DNA of 64,000 nt, from NCBI RefSeq assembly GCF_000737845.1, contig NZ_ATLK01000001.1, positions 868,001 to 932,000 of the forward strand. The letters are read 5' to 3'. Below the pieces are notes generated by a model. The model worked only from the letters and a program-made list of their open reading frames with translations. It was not told the DNA's origin and did not search any database. Positions 1 to 10,000 of this stretch are shown piece after piece. This DNA is from Bifidobacterium bombi DSM 19703 (lineage in GTDB: Bacteria > Actinomycetota > Actinomycetes > Actinomycetales > Bifidobacteriaceae). The first letter of the stretch is position 1. The number at the start of each line of letters is the position of its first letter. A program made the translations under genes and the position numbers.

Positions 1-968
1 CGGCCGTATGCCTCGACGAGGTTCAGGAGGACCTCACGCCTGCGCACGACCTCACGGCGCGAGCGGACCTCGAACGCGGCATGGACGTACATCCTAGTGG
101 CATATTCACGGCAAGCCAGCTCATACTTCTCCTCGCTCTTCCTGCCCCGCTTCGGAGGCTTGGGCTCGCCCGGATCCTCGTCGGGCAACGGCTGCCCATC
201 GAGATATCTGTCCACGTAACCTTCAAGAAACCCGTCCAGCGCATCCACCAGCCCGGCATCGTATGCCCGGATACGTTTGATGGCTTCCGGCACGCTGCCG
301 CAGCCGCCACCGATCATGGACGAGCCAATGGCCGACGACAGCGCAAGCACCTGTCTGACGAGCGTGGTGAAATCACCGAAGTCATCGGGATTCACCTCAT
401 CCATATGCTCGTCGACCACTTGCACGGCCAACTGCCAGGCACCAGCGTCGCTGAGGGGCTGGGTGTTCTGGTCGAAGCCCACCAACAATCCGTACCGGCG
501 CACGATCGACTGAAAGAACGCGTCGTATGTGAACACCGAAGGCTTGAGGAACATCCTGGAAGCAGACGACCTTCCAGAGCCGCCGTCGGCCGGCTCGCCG
601 GAAACAGCATCCGATACGGCGGCACCGACTCTGCCCAGAAGTTCCGAGGCCGCCTTGCGCGTGAACGTCAAGCCCAATATCTTCTCCGGCGGCACCGACC
701 GACGTATCAGTTCAATGATCCGATGCGTCATGGTGTAGGTCTTGCCCGATCCGGCCCCGGCGACGACCAGCATGTCCTCATTCAAAGCCGCGTCGATGAC
801 CGCGGCCTGCTCCACGGTAGGCTTGTCCTTGGAAGCCTTGTCCGGCTGGCAAGGCGCGGACGACCCGCCTACATCAGCTCGGCCTCCCTCATACTGGGCG
901 CGTTCATCTGCGATACCCACGCCCATGGCACGGGCGCCATCCGGCGAATGACCATCTGTTTTGTCCAT
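1..968 (-). CDS. adnB: UvrD-like helicase, AdnB-like subunit (partial, C-terminus outside window)
   Basis: N-terminal 322 residues of a superfamily 1A DNA helicase. The Walker A motif GAGSGKTYTM lies near residues 68-77, followed by the UvrD-type segment LGLTFTRKAASEL. A highly charged stretch (PGEPKPPKRGRKSEEKYE) lies further on, as in other bifidobacterial UvrD-like proteins. The start is ATG at 968, with GGGGGAG just upstream and only 8 bases after the preceding gene's stop, so the two genes are an operon. In mycobacteria the second gene of this pair is AdnB, the lead motor of the AdnAB helicase-nuclease that resects double-strand breaks. The gene runs off the left edge, so the nuclease domain expected in the family cannot be checked. 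The helicase assignment is firm; the AdnB name rests on gene order. Confidence 0.85.
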   Translation of the reverse strand, partial: MDKTDGHSPDGARAMGVGIADERAQYEGGRADVGGSSAPCQPDKASKDKPTVEQAAVIDAALNEDMLVVAGAGSGKTYTMTHRIIELIRRSVPPEKILGLTFTRKAASELLGRVGAAVSDAVSGEPADGGSGRSSASRMFLKPSVFTYDAFFQSIVRRYGLLVGFDQNTQPLSDAGAWQLAVQVVDEHMDEVNPDDFGDFTTLVRQVLALSSAIGSSMIGGGCGSVPEAIKRIRAYDAGLVDALDGFLEGYVDRYLDGQPLPDEDPGEPKPPKRGRKSEEKYELACREYATRMYVHAAFEVRSRREVVRRREVLLNLVEAYG

Positions 969-976
969 GTCTCCCC

Positions 977-3900
977 CTAAGCCGTTCTCGTCTCGTACAC
1001 AGTGTCTACCTGTCCGGCGCACACGGGACACACCGTCGGCATCGTGCAGTAATGATCGTGTTGCTGATACGCCGTGAACCTACGCGAGCGCGAAGCCGCG
1101 GCCGCGTAAAACACACGCGAGATCATGGTCAGCGACCAGACGACCTGGGTTCCACGCAGGCCGACGAAACCCCGCCACGCATTCTGACTCACGCCGCTAG
1201 GTGCTTCCTCGGGAAGGTTAGGAACGTCGTAGAGGCGCCCGGGCTGAGGATAGCCCCTACGCGCCAGGAACGCGGTGTCGTTGAGATGCCCCGAAACGAA
1301 CAGCGGTGGCTGGAACTTCGCTTCGGGAGCGGATCCGTACGCTGCGGGGGCACCATCCTTCTCGGTGTCAAACAGCATGGCCTTGCTAATACGAGGCACC
1401 GCTAACGGGGTCCGCCCCTGCCTAGCGGATGCGAAACCTCCGTTCGAGAGACCATCGAAACCATGGACATCACCCACCGGAAAAGCGAGGCCGAGCTGAT
1501 AGCACACCAACTGCAAATCGTTGAACATGGCCTTGGGGGTATGTGCGTGACCGGTCTTGTAATCCACTATCCTCACGTCGCCTTCGCCGGTGGCGTCAAG
1601 CCCCCTGCGCCATTCCAGACGGTCGATGGTTCCATGTATCCCCACGGACATGCCCGCGCTGACGCCCTCAGGCCAACCTCCGACAAGGAATCCCATGATG
1701 CCCATAACATCGGTACGACCTATGTCCTCCACGGAAGGCACCGCGTTGTAGGACGCAAGAACGTCGTCGAAGGATACCTGCGCCGTGAATTCGCGTTCGC
1801 ATTGCACCTGGGTGAGGATACCGATGGGGATGTCCTCCTGCTTCAGGGCGTCACGTTTCCCATTGCCGCCCGGATAATCCGACTGATTGGAGGCGACGAA
1901 ATACGATGCGATGTGCCCCAACGTCGTTCTGGCATTCATGTCCTTGGCGATGGCCTTATAACGTTGTGCGGGATCGACGATGGAATCGGGCTCCGTGCGC
2001 AGACCCCTATACATCTCCATCATGCTTTCCGCTATGGAGTCGATGCGCTCCTGAGTGCCGCGACCCTCCAGATAGTCCGGGGAATCAAGTCCTTCCTCAC
2101 TGGCCATCTGCGCCACTTTATGAATCAGAGTGCCGAAACCGGTTGCGGAGCTCGAGGGCGCGGGACCCGAGAACTTCCTGCTGAGCAGCCAACACACCGG
2201 GCAGCCCCAAATCTCATCGACCTGCGACGGCGAAAGAACCACTAAATCGTCACCATGTGAACCTTCATGGGTTTCAGCGCCGTCACCGCGAGATTCGTCG
2301 GAAAGCGCCGTGCGACGCCCCAAGCTCTGTGACGAGGCCCTATTCAAATAGGCCCACTGACTAGGATCGGCCTGCGCAACGCCGCCATCGGCGAGCAAGG
2401 CAAGCGTACGGGCCGCGTCCACTGTATCCTGTAAGGCTCCCGCCGGCTCCTCCTCGACGACACCAGACGTCGCATCGACCTTACTGCCGTCCGGCGCAAA
2501 GCGCATCAATTCCGTGCGCGCCACGCCCACCAAACCACGGGGATCGGCATCCAAACCCGCATACCGGTCGTGTCGTTCGCAGAGCGAATACCTTCTGGAT
2601 TGCGTATCTGCATCGCGGGCTCTGTCATACCACTCGGGAGCATACGTATACAGAAAGTCCGAGGGGACTTCATCATCGCTGAGCACCGCACTCAAACGCA
2701 CACATTCCTTTGCGCGGGTCAAGGCCACCAGAAAGCTTTTCTGCTCCGCGGCCAAGACGCTCAACAACTGGGGATCAGTGTCAGGAACCCCGCCATACGA
2801 AGGGTCATTCAACGTTCCATGCAGCACGATCCGCGCCAGTTCCTCCCCTCCGAACATCGTATTACGTGCGGCGAGATTGGGCCAAACCCCCTGCTGAACC
2901 TGAACGATCCACACCTGCCGCCAGTGACGCCCAGCCGCGCCTGCGGGCGTGGTCAACGTGACAGCCTGGTCAATGGGCGCCACTTTTGCCAGAGAATCCG
3001 CTTCGATGCGCATGGAGCGAACCGAGGACATGAAATCCGAAACGCTTTGCGAAGAACCACTTCCCGCCGCATAGTCGAACAGCTGCATCACAGCGTCAAG
3101 TCTGTCATTGGCCTCACGGCTTGCCTCATCATTACCCAAAGCCTGCCTTTGCCAACGTAGGGCCACATGGCAGGAGTCCCAGGCCTCCCACAGGGAGTAC
3201 TGGGGATGGTCGTCCCCAAGTCGACGCAGACGTCGCTCCACATCGTCCACAACATCCCACAGCCGAGCAAAAGCCGCTACATGCGGATTCCCTTTCCCAA
3301 CCGCCTCGATTACCTCCAACGTCGCCGCGCAGCCGCCCTCCGTCCGACCACGCAAACCGGCAGCCACGTCCTGCACCGGAGTCTGCGCGTCACCTTCGGT
3401 CACCGCGACTTGCGCCCCTTCATCACCGGCACCAAAGCCGTCCCCCAGAGCAAGCATCAGGTACATGGCGTCAAGGCCGAACGGCAAGTCCTGCTCATCG
3501 CCATCGCCTTCGAAGACGCTGTCGTCGACGCCCGAACGCAGGCGTGAGGCCCGGCGTTCCAGAGAGATGCGCCCGGCAAGCTCGTCCCACACACGAACGA
3601 GATGCGGCAACGTGGCGCTCCGACCCGTCTGATCCGCGACTGCGCCATCCTCGCGTACCACCGTAGCCAATGAACCCAGGGACCGCATCGCGGCCTCCAC
3701 CGAATCAAGACGCACCGGCGAACCTAAATGTCTTGAGTCGTTCGAAGTCTCGAACAACGGGCTCTCCAGAAGCTGCAAAACCCTTGAACGAATGAACCGA
3801 GCCACGCTCGAGGGCGTGCGATTCACGAAGACGGACAGTCCCTCGGCACGCAGCATGGCCAGTTCGATCAAGGCAAACAATCCCCGGATACTCGGCTCAT

Positions 3901-5371
3901 CCTTCAGCGGCCTGGTGACGGCCGAATAGCGCACCGGAACACCGCTCCTACGCAAACGCTCCCCAAAGGCGCGCACCGATGCGTTGTCATGGGCAATCAC
4001 GGCCATATCGTTCCAATCATGGCCGTCGCCGGAAACAAGATGAAGGCGTTTGATGCTCCAGACCACATCGTCAAGTTCCTCCGCATCACTGCGGTACAGC
4101 GACGCCCTCACATCGCCGCCCGCCGAGAAGGCGGAATCGCCCGAAGCTCCCTGATGCAATCGCCGGTCACCCCCGGCCTGGGTTCCACCTAGGCCGCCAA
4201 GGTCACCGACGGCCCCTGGGGCCGACCATCGAGGGAGTTTCCCTGGACGCGAAGGCAGCGGGGTGAAATCGACCTCAGGACTTGATATAGACAGCGAGAC
4301 ACGCGATGATAGCACGGCACGGTAGCTCGGTTCCCCCTGCGGAAATCCCTGCACCGCGAGGGTCTCCAACTTGGCATGCAATGGTCCTTCCATGGCGGCT
4401 TTCATAAGATACTCTGGGTACGAGCCGCGGAACGTCTGCACCGCTTCGTCGGCGTTTCCTACAAGCGTCAGCTGCACGCCGGCAGCGCTCAAGGCCTCCA
4501 GAAAGGCAAGACCGGCCAACGTAAGATCCTGGAAATCGTCCACAATCACAAGCTCGGGCAAGGCGGAGCGGTCCAGCCAGGCGACGGCTGAGGCACCCTT
4601 GACTAGCAGGTTCGAGGAGTCGAGACGGAATTCGCCCGGATAACGCAGCGTCACCATGGATTGGTATTCACGGCGCAAAGCGAAGGCAAGCCTCCATTGA
4701 ATGTCAAGACGCTCGGTGTTCGAACCCGCAAGACGCTCCCTCCCGAGAGCCGCAAGTACATCCGCTTCACCAACCGCGTCCACACCGAGCTCGTCCATCC
4801 GTGCCAACATGTCGCGCAGCTGCATGACGAACGCATCGTTGATGCCTCTGGCGAACAACGCCTCGGTTCCGCCTTCGCCATGTGATGTTCCCGCAGGCAC
4901 CGCCGAACCACGCACCGCAGCACCACCATGCTCCGCATATACCGTATCGGCCCAATCGTCGGTGGCGAAGTACCTCCTCAGCAGCTGGCACGTGTCGCAC
5001 AGTTCACCCGTCTGGGCGTGGCCGATATGCTCGGCCATGACGGCACGAAGCAGGGCGTCCTGTTCGGCACCGTTGAGCAGCTTGGGAAGAGACTCACTCT
5101 GGGACGCACGCAGCCGCGTCAGGAGACGGAACGACAAGGCCGCTAGCGTCGTTACGGGCCGCGCGGTCCGAATGCTTCCGACCTTGTGTATCACTTCATC
5201 GGAAAGGTCATCGGCGATTTTCCTATTGGAAACGGTCATCACCACGCGATCTACGTTCGTCTCCCCGACACGTTCAAGCCCATCCAGCAACATTGTCAAC
5301 GCCGTCGTCGTCTTCCCGCTGCACGGCGGACCCACCACCAACGAAACCTCGGGCCGCGGTGTCCCGGGCAC
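977..5371 (-). CDS. adnA: UvrD-like helicase with C-terminal RecB-family nuclease, AdnA-like
   Basis: A 1464-residue protein. A Walker A variant GPPCSGKTTTA is at residues 14-24 and a DExx-box equivalent VIVDDFQDLT near residue 275. The C-terminal third holds the PD-(D/E)XK nuclease signature VDYKTGHAHT followed by LQLVCYQLGLA. Cysteines WGCPVCW and a C-terminal CTMPTVCPVC match the four-cysteine iron-sulfur arrangement of AddB/AdnAB nucleases. The start is GTG at 5371 after GGGGG; an ATG further upstream is out of frame. Mycobacterial AdnA is about 1050 residues, so this protein is unusually long, with Gly/Asp-rich inserts around residues 380-430 and 640-690. It is inferred to act with the downstream helicase in double-strand break end resection. 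Confidence 0.82.
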   Translation of the reverse strand: MPGTPRPEVSLVVGPPCSGKTTTALTMLLDGLERVGETNVDRVVMTVSNRKIADDLSDEVIHKVGSIRTARPVTTLAALSFRLLTRLRASQSESLPKLLNGAEQDALLRAVMAEHIGHAQTGELCDTCQLLRRYFATDDWADTVYAEHGGAAVRGSAVPAGTSHGEGGTEALFARGINDAFVMQLRDMLARMDELGVDAVGEADVLAALGRERLAGSNTERLDIQWRLAFALRREYQSMVTLRYPGEFRLDSSNLLVKGASAVAWLDRSALPELVIVDDFQDLTLAGLAFLEALSAAGVQLTLVGNADEAVQTFRGSYPEYLMKAAMEGPLHAKLETLAVQGFPQGEPSYRAVLSSRVSLSISSPEVDFTPLPSRPGKLPRWSAPGAVGDLGGLGGTQAGGDRRLHQGASGDSAFSAGGDVRASLYRSDAEELDDVVWSIKRLHLVSGDGHDWNDMAVIAHDNASVRAFGERLRRSGVPVRYSAVTRPLKDEPSIRGLFALIELAMLRAEGLSVFVNRTPSSVARFIRSRVLQLLESPLFETSNDSRHLGSPVRLDSVEAAMRSLGSLATVVREDGAVADQTGRSATLPHLVRVWDELAGRISLERRASRLRSGVDDSVFEGDGDEQDLPFGLDAMYLMLALGDGFGAGDEGAQVAVTEGDAQTPVQDVAAGLRGRTEGGCAATLEVIEAVGKGNPHVAAFARLWDVVDDVERRLRRLGDDHPQYSLWEAWDSCHVALRWQRQALGNDEASREANDRLDAVMQLFDYAAGSGSSQSVSDFMSSVRSMRIEADSLAKVAPIDQAVTLTTPAGAAGRHWRQVWIVQVQQGVWPNLAARNTMFGGEELARIVLHGTLNDPSYGGVPDTDPQLLSVLAAEQKSFLVALTRAKECVRLSAVLSDDEVPSDFLYTYAPEWYDRARDADTQSRRYSLCERHDRYAGLDADPRGLVGVARTELMRFAPDGSKVDATSGVVEEEPAGALQDTVDAARTLALLADGGVAQADPSQWAYLNRASSQSLGRRTALSDESRGDGAETHEGSHGDDLVVLSPSQVDEIWGCPVCWLLSRKFSGPAPSSSATGFGTLIHKVAQMASEEGLDSPDYLEGRGTQERIDSIAESMMEMYRGLRTEPDSIVDPAQRYKAIAKDMNARTTLGHIASYFVASNQSDYPGGNGKRDALKQEDIPIGILTQVQCEREFTAQVSFDDVLASYNAVPSVEDIGRTDVMGIMGFLVGGWPEGVSAGMSVGIHGTIDRLEWRRGLDATGEGDVRIVDYKTGHAHTPKAMFNDLQLVCYQLGLAFPVGDVHGFDGLSNGGFASARQGRTPLAVPRISKAMLFDTEKDGAPAAYGSAPEAKFQPPLFVSGHLNDTAFLARRGYPQPGRLYDVPNLPEEAPSGVSQNAWRGFVGLRGTQVVWSLTMISRVFYAAAASRSRRFTAYQQHDHYCTMPTVCPVCAGQVDTVYETRTA

Positions 5372-5556
5372 CTGTGAGCCCCCGATTGCTTCATAGGGTC
5401 GCGGCGCCCCTCACCAGTCTCAGCCATGGCTCCAGTCTAGGATCTCCCCTGCACTTGGATGAATATCCACCGATGGCCTCTCCAAGGAATTGTTATGTGA
5501 AATGGTATAGAATAATAAGTCAATTAAGCCATTGCGATCATTTGACGGGAGGAAGC

Positions 5557-7059
5557 GTGACTCACTTGCCGACGACAGCCATCGAGCCTCCCCATATACC
5601 GGGCTGTACATTCATTAAGGAGTTGGGTACCGGCGCCACGGCTGATGTCTATCTTTACCGACAGTCGGGCACGAACCGTTCGGTGGCCGTGAAGGTGGGT
5701 CATTCGACTCTCGGGCGTGCGCCGCGTGATACGTTCCTAGGCGAGGCGGCGGTCATGGGACCGCTTTCCTCACATCCCTACATCCTCTCCGTGTATGGTT
5801 CGGGCGTCACCGACCGTGGCTTGGGATACCTGATTCTGGAATATGCTCCCGGCGGCTCCTACCGTGAGATCATGCATTCGCATACCCTCGACGCGCAGCA
5901 GGCCACGGATTTGGGCATCAAGATCGCCGGCGCACTCTACACCGCCCACATCCACGGTGTGGTGCACCATGACATCAAACCCGCCAATATCCTCATCAGC
6001 GAGCAGAATCAGCCCCTGCTGGGCGACTTCGGTATCTCGACCACCGCTTATCAGACCGATACGGACACTGGTTTCTCCGTACCGTGGGCTCCGCCGGAAG
6101 TGTTCGGCAAGAACGGAAGAAGTGACGAGCTCTCGGATGTCTATTCCCTGGCGGCCACGTTGTTCGGTGTGCTGACGGGACGTTCTCCGTTCGAATACGG
6201 TTACCATCCCAAAGACCGTATCGAGTTGGCTACCTTCATCAGGACCCGCGATCTGCCGAAGATCGGCAACCCTGATGTGCCCCTCGCGTTGGAGCACGTC
6301 CTGCGAAAAGCAATGAGCAAGAATCCGTCAGACCGGTACTCGTCCGCGCTAAGATTCGCCCGGGCGCTGCAACAGATACAGCTGGACTGCTTTGGCACCA
6401 TGACGCCGTTCATCGCAGAAGGCGAGGCACAATACCCGTCCGGTACACACGCGACGAACGGAACTAAGCCTGCCCGGTCCGCCAATCCAAGCAGAGGCAC
6501 TCGCGGCGTGCGCGCTCGCCGCGACGCCAACACCCGGGCGCTGGCCGCCTGGCTCGCCGCACTGGCAGGTCTGATGGCAGTGGCCTTGGTATTCGCTTTC
6601 GTGGTACTGCCGCGAATGGATACGGCCAAAAGCACCCGGAGTACCGACATCTCGAGCGGATCGGCTCACAACGGACTTGTTCCGAGGAAATCCACGGGGG
6701 CGGATTCAGACGGCAACGTCGACGGATCTGCACGAAAACCGAGGGAAGAACACGATGACACTGATGGACATGCCGTTCCCACGGTCACTGGTCTGGCCGG
6801 CAAATATGACGGCTCTTCGGTGACCTTCACATGGAACAATCCTTCGCCCAGACCGGGAGACACGTATTCCTGGTCCCTGGTCGACGCCTCCGGATCGAGC
6901 GGCGGCGCAGCGACGGACATACCGGCCACCTCGCAGGTCAAGGACACGCATGTCACCATCGATGAGACGCAGGGCCCGCTCACCTGCATCCAGGTGAACG
7001 TCGTACGCGAAGACGGGCGCATGTCGCCCAATCCGGCCACGGCGTGCGCGGCGAAATAG
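5557..7059 (+). CDS. pkb2: Transmembrane Ser/Thr protein kinase (PFNA cluster Pkb2)
   Basis: Hanks-type kinase of 500 residues with a glycine loop GTGATADV, VAVK lysine at residue 46, catalytic loop HHDIKPAN with Asp139, and DFG at residues 157-159. A single membrane segment (about residues 328-350, AALAGLMAVALVFAFVVL) separates the cytoplasmic kinase from an external tail containing one FN3-like beta domain. I chose GTG at 5557 because GGGAGGAAGC sits directly upstream and because homology begins with the kinase fold soon after; the frame stays open further upstream without support. It is the first gene of a run of closely spaced genes. The arrangement kinase, FN3 protein, AAA ATPase, DUF58, transglutaminase is the published bifidobacterial PFNA cluster, in which this gene is pkb2. 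The ligand is unknown. Confidence 0.9.
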   Translation: MTHLPTTAIEPPHIPGCTFIKELGTGATADVYLYRQSGTNRSVAVKVGHSTLGRAPRDTFLGEAAVMGPLSSHPYILSVYGSGVTDRGLGYLILEYAPGGSYREIMHSHTLDAQQATDLGIKIAGALYTAHIHGVVHHDIKPANILISEQNQPLLGDFGISTTAYQTDTDTGFSVPWAPPEVFGKNGRSDELSDVYSLAATLFGVLTGRSPFEYGYHPKDRIELATFIRTRDLPKIGNPDVPLALEHVLRKAMSKNPSDRYSSALRFARALQQIQLDCFGTMTPFIAEGEAQYPSGTHATNGTKPARSANPSRGTRGVRARRDANTRALAAWLAALAGLMAVALVFAFVVLPRMDTAKSTRSTDISSGSAHNGLVPRKSTGADSDGNVDGSARKPREEHDDTDGHAVPTVTGLAGKYDGSSVTFTWNNPSPRPGDTYSWSLVDASGSSGGAATDIPATSQVKDTHVTIDETQGPLTCIQVNVVREDGRMSPNPATACAAK

Positions 7060-7077
7060 GATCGGGAGGACACAGCG

Positions 7078-10000
7078 ATGGGTATGAGGTCGGCAAACGA
7101 GCATTCCGCTCCCCCGAGAGAGGATGCAGGAAATCACGACGTACGACGCTTGCACTCCACGACGTTTTCCCGACATCGGGATACACATGGGAACAATGGA
7201 GTCGGACGCGCACACGTCACCACAGTGGCCGTGGTACTCGCGATCCTCGCCATCCTGGCCGGTGCCGTCATCATCACCACCATCACCCGCGCCCACGTGA
7301 ATCTTGACGACGGCACCGTATGGGTGACTTCACTCAAGGACCATAAGGCCGCACGCTTCAACGTCAAAATCAAGGACGCCAACGCTGCGGTCACGCCTAA
7401 GACGGCGAGATTCGACGTAGCACAAAGCGGCGAACAGACCGTGCTCCTAGACGGCGGGCGTGCACAAAACATACTGGCATCCACGTTGGGACCCCACGGT
7501 TCCAGCGAGATGAAGAACTCGACTACGACCTTCATGGGAGGTCCGACGGTCGCCTTCCTCAATACTCAATCAGGCAATGTCTGGACCGGACGATCCTCCG
7601 ACATGGATTCAATCTCCCCGACCACGGCGAGCCCGCAGATGCAGCTCGGAACCGGAGGAAAGGTCGCAGTCACCCACGAAGGCGCAGTGTACGGGTATCG
7701 CCCCGGCGACGGCGTGGTCCTTAAAATGGACGGCCCCAATTCCCCCGCCCGCACGTTCAAGTCCCTGACGGACGGCAGACGCAGTGACGCCGACAGCTTC
7801 ACCGTGATAGGCGACACCCCTGTCATTTCGGTAGGGCGCAGACTCATGTGGCCGGGCGGAAGCGGAACCACAAAGGCTATAGGAAGGCTGACGCTGCAAG
7901 CGGCGCCGACTGATGACTCGCAACGGGGCTGGGCTGCCGCGAGCGCGTCAAACGGCATCTTCACGGTTGATCTGCATCACGGAACAACGAAGGACTTCAT
8001 CACCTCGGGGAAGGCGCAGGCCGCACAACCCGTTTCGACCGACGGTTGCGTATACGGCGCCTGGAGTCAATCATCGCGCAACTACGTACGCCTATGTTCT
8101 GCCGAAGGCGGCGAGGGCGCCGCGGATGCGAAGGCCACTGAATTCTCCACGCTGCAATCGGTCTCGCCTACTTCACAGCTCGTCTTCCGCACCAACCACC
8201 GACAGGTGGTTCTCAACGACGTCTCCGATGGCAAGGTATGGAATCCGAACGAATCCCCGAAAGCCATGAGGATCCAGTGGAGAAAACTCCAGGCCAAAAA
8301 AGTTTCCACCCGCGAGCGCGACCAGGATACGGCGAACAACCAGACGCAGTTCAAACCCAACTGCTCGACGAAATCAGGATCGATCAAGGCCCAGGATGAC
8401 ACGTTCGGCGTGCGGGCGGGGTCGGAACAGATCCTCGACGTTCTGCGCAACGACGAACAGAGCGACTGCTCTATCATCACCATTTCCAAGATAGGCCCCG
8501 TTCAGGGATCGGGCATCACGGTCTCCCCCATCTATTCGGGGAGGTACCTTCAACTCGACGCCACCGGTGCCAGAGCCGGCAAAAGCTCATTCAGCTATGA
8601 GATAGACGATGGAAAGGGACAGACATCCCAGGCCACGGTGACACTCGACATCGAAAGCGCCACAGCCAACAAACCGCCCGTTCAGGGCGACACCCCGCCT
8701 GAATACGACGTCGAGCAGGGAGCCTCGTTGACCGTCAATGCGCTCGGCGGCTTCACCGACCCGGAAGGCGACCCCCTCACCCTGGTTTCGGCCACACCGG
8801 AAAACAGCGATCAGGTGACGGTGTCCACGCGCGCGGACGGGCAGCTCGTCTTCAATGCGGGTTCGGTATCGAGCGGTCGTGTGGGTGTCACACTCACCGT
8901 GAGCGACGGACAAGCCACAGGTACAGGGAGCATCTATTTCTCCATACGTCAGGCGAACACACTCCCGGCACTCATCGACGCAGTCGTCCAGACCACCGCG
9001 CCAGGCATGTCGACGACGGTGAATCTTAAACCTTATGTCCACGGCACCAGCAGCGAGCCTCCTACACTGACCTCAGTGGAATCACCGACCGGATCCAGCA
9101 CCTACGCCAACCCCGCGGACCTTTCCTTCACCTTTTCCAGCGACACCCCAGGAACCTACACGGTGCCATACACCATTAGCCAAGGTTCCGTCACGGCGCA
9201 AGGACTGGCGCGCGTGGAGGTCAGGGCCGCCAACGACGAATCAGCCAAACCCGTCGCTGCCAACGACGTTGCTCTGCTCGGTGCTGACCACACTGCCATC
9301 GTCGAACCTCTGAACAACGACGTGGACCCCTTGGGAGGCGTGCTGGCCGTCACATCAGTGGACGCGGACCCGTCACTGGGCATCAAGACAGGCCTCGTCG
9401 CCCATAAACGTGTGTACATGACCGCCCGCCAAATACCGACACGCCCCGCGAAAATAAACTACACGGTGTCCAACTCGGTTGGATCCTCCAAAGGCACCAT
9501 CGTTTTGCAACCTCCCACATTGACGGCATCCAACTCTGCACCGAAGGCGGCCAACATCACGGCGAACGTGCGTACGGGTGGGATAGTCTCCCTCGACATC
9601 CTCGACCACGTCTCACACTCGGACGGAACCACGGTCAAGCTCAACGACGACCTGCAATATGACAGGAAGACCTTCAAGGGACTGGTCTTCGTCTCCGGCG
9701 ACAACGTACGCTACCAGGCCCCAGAAGAGGCCGGCGTCTACCGGGTCACATATACCGTGCAGGACAACCTGGGCAACGCAGCGTCCGGACTCATTAGCAT
9801 CACCGTTCACTCCAAGAACGCGCAGACCAAATCCCCACCGACACCCCAAGACGTCCAAGCGCAGGTCGCCGCGGGGCAGAAAGTGCGCATTCCCATCACG
9901 ATGACGGGCATCGACCAGGATGGTGACGACGACACATTGCTGGGTCTGGGAAACAAGGCGCCCAAATTGGGACGTATCGATGAGGTGGGGGCCAACTACA

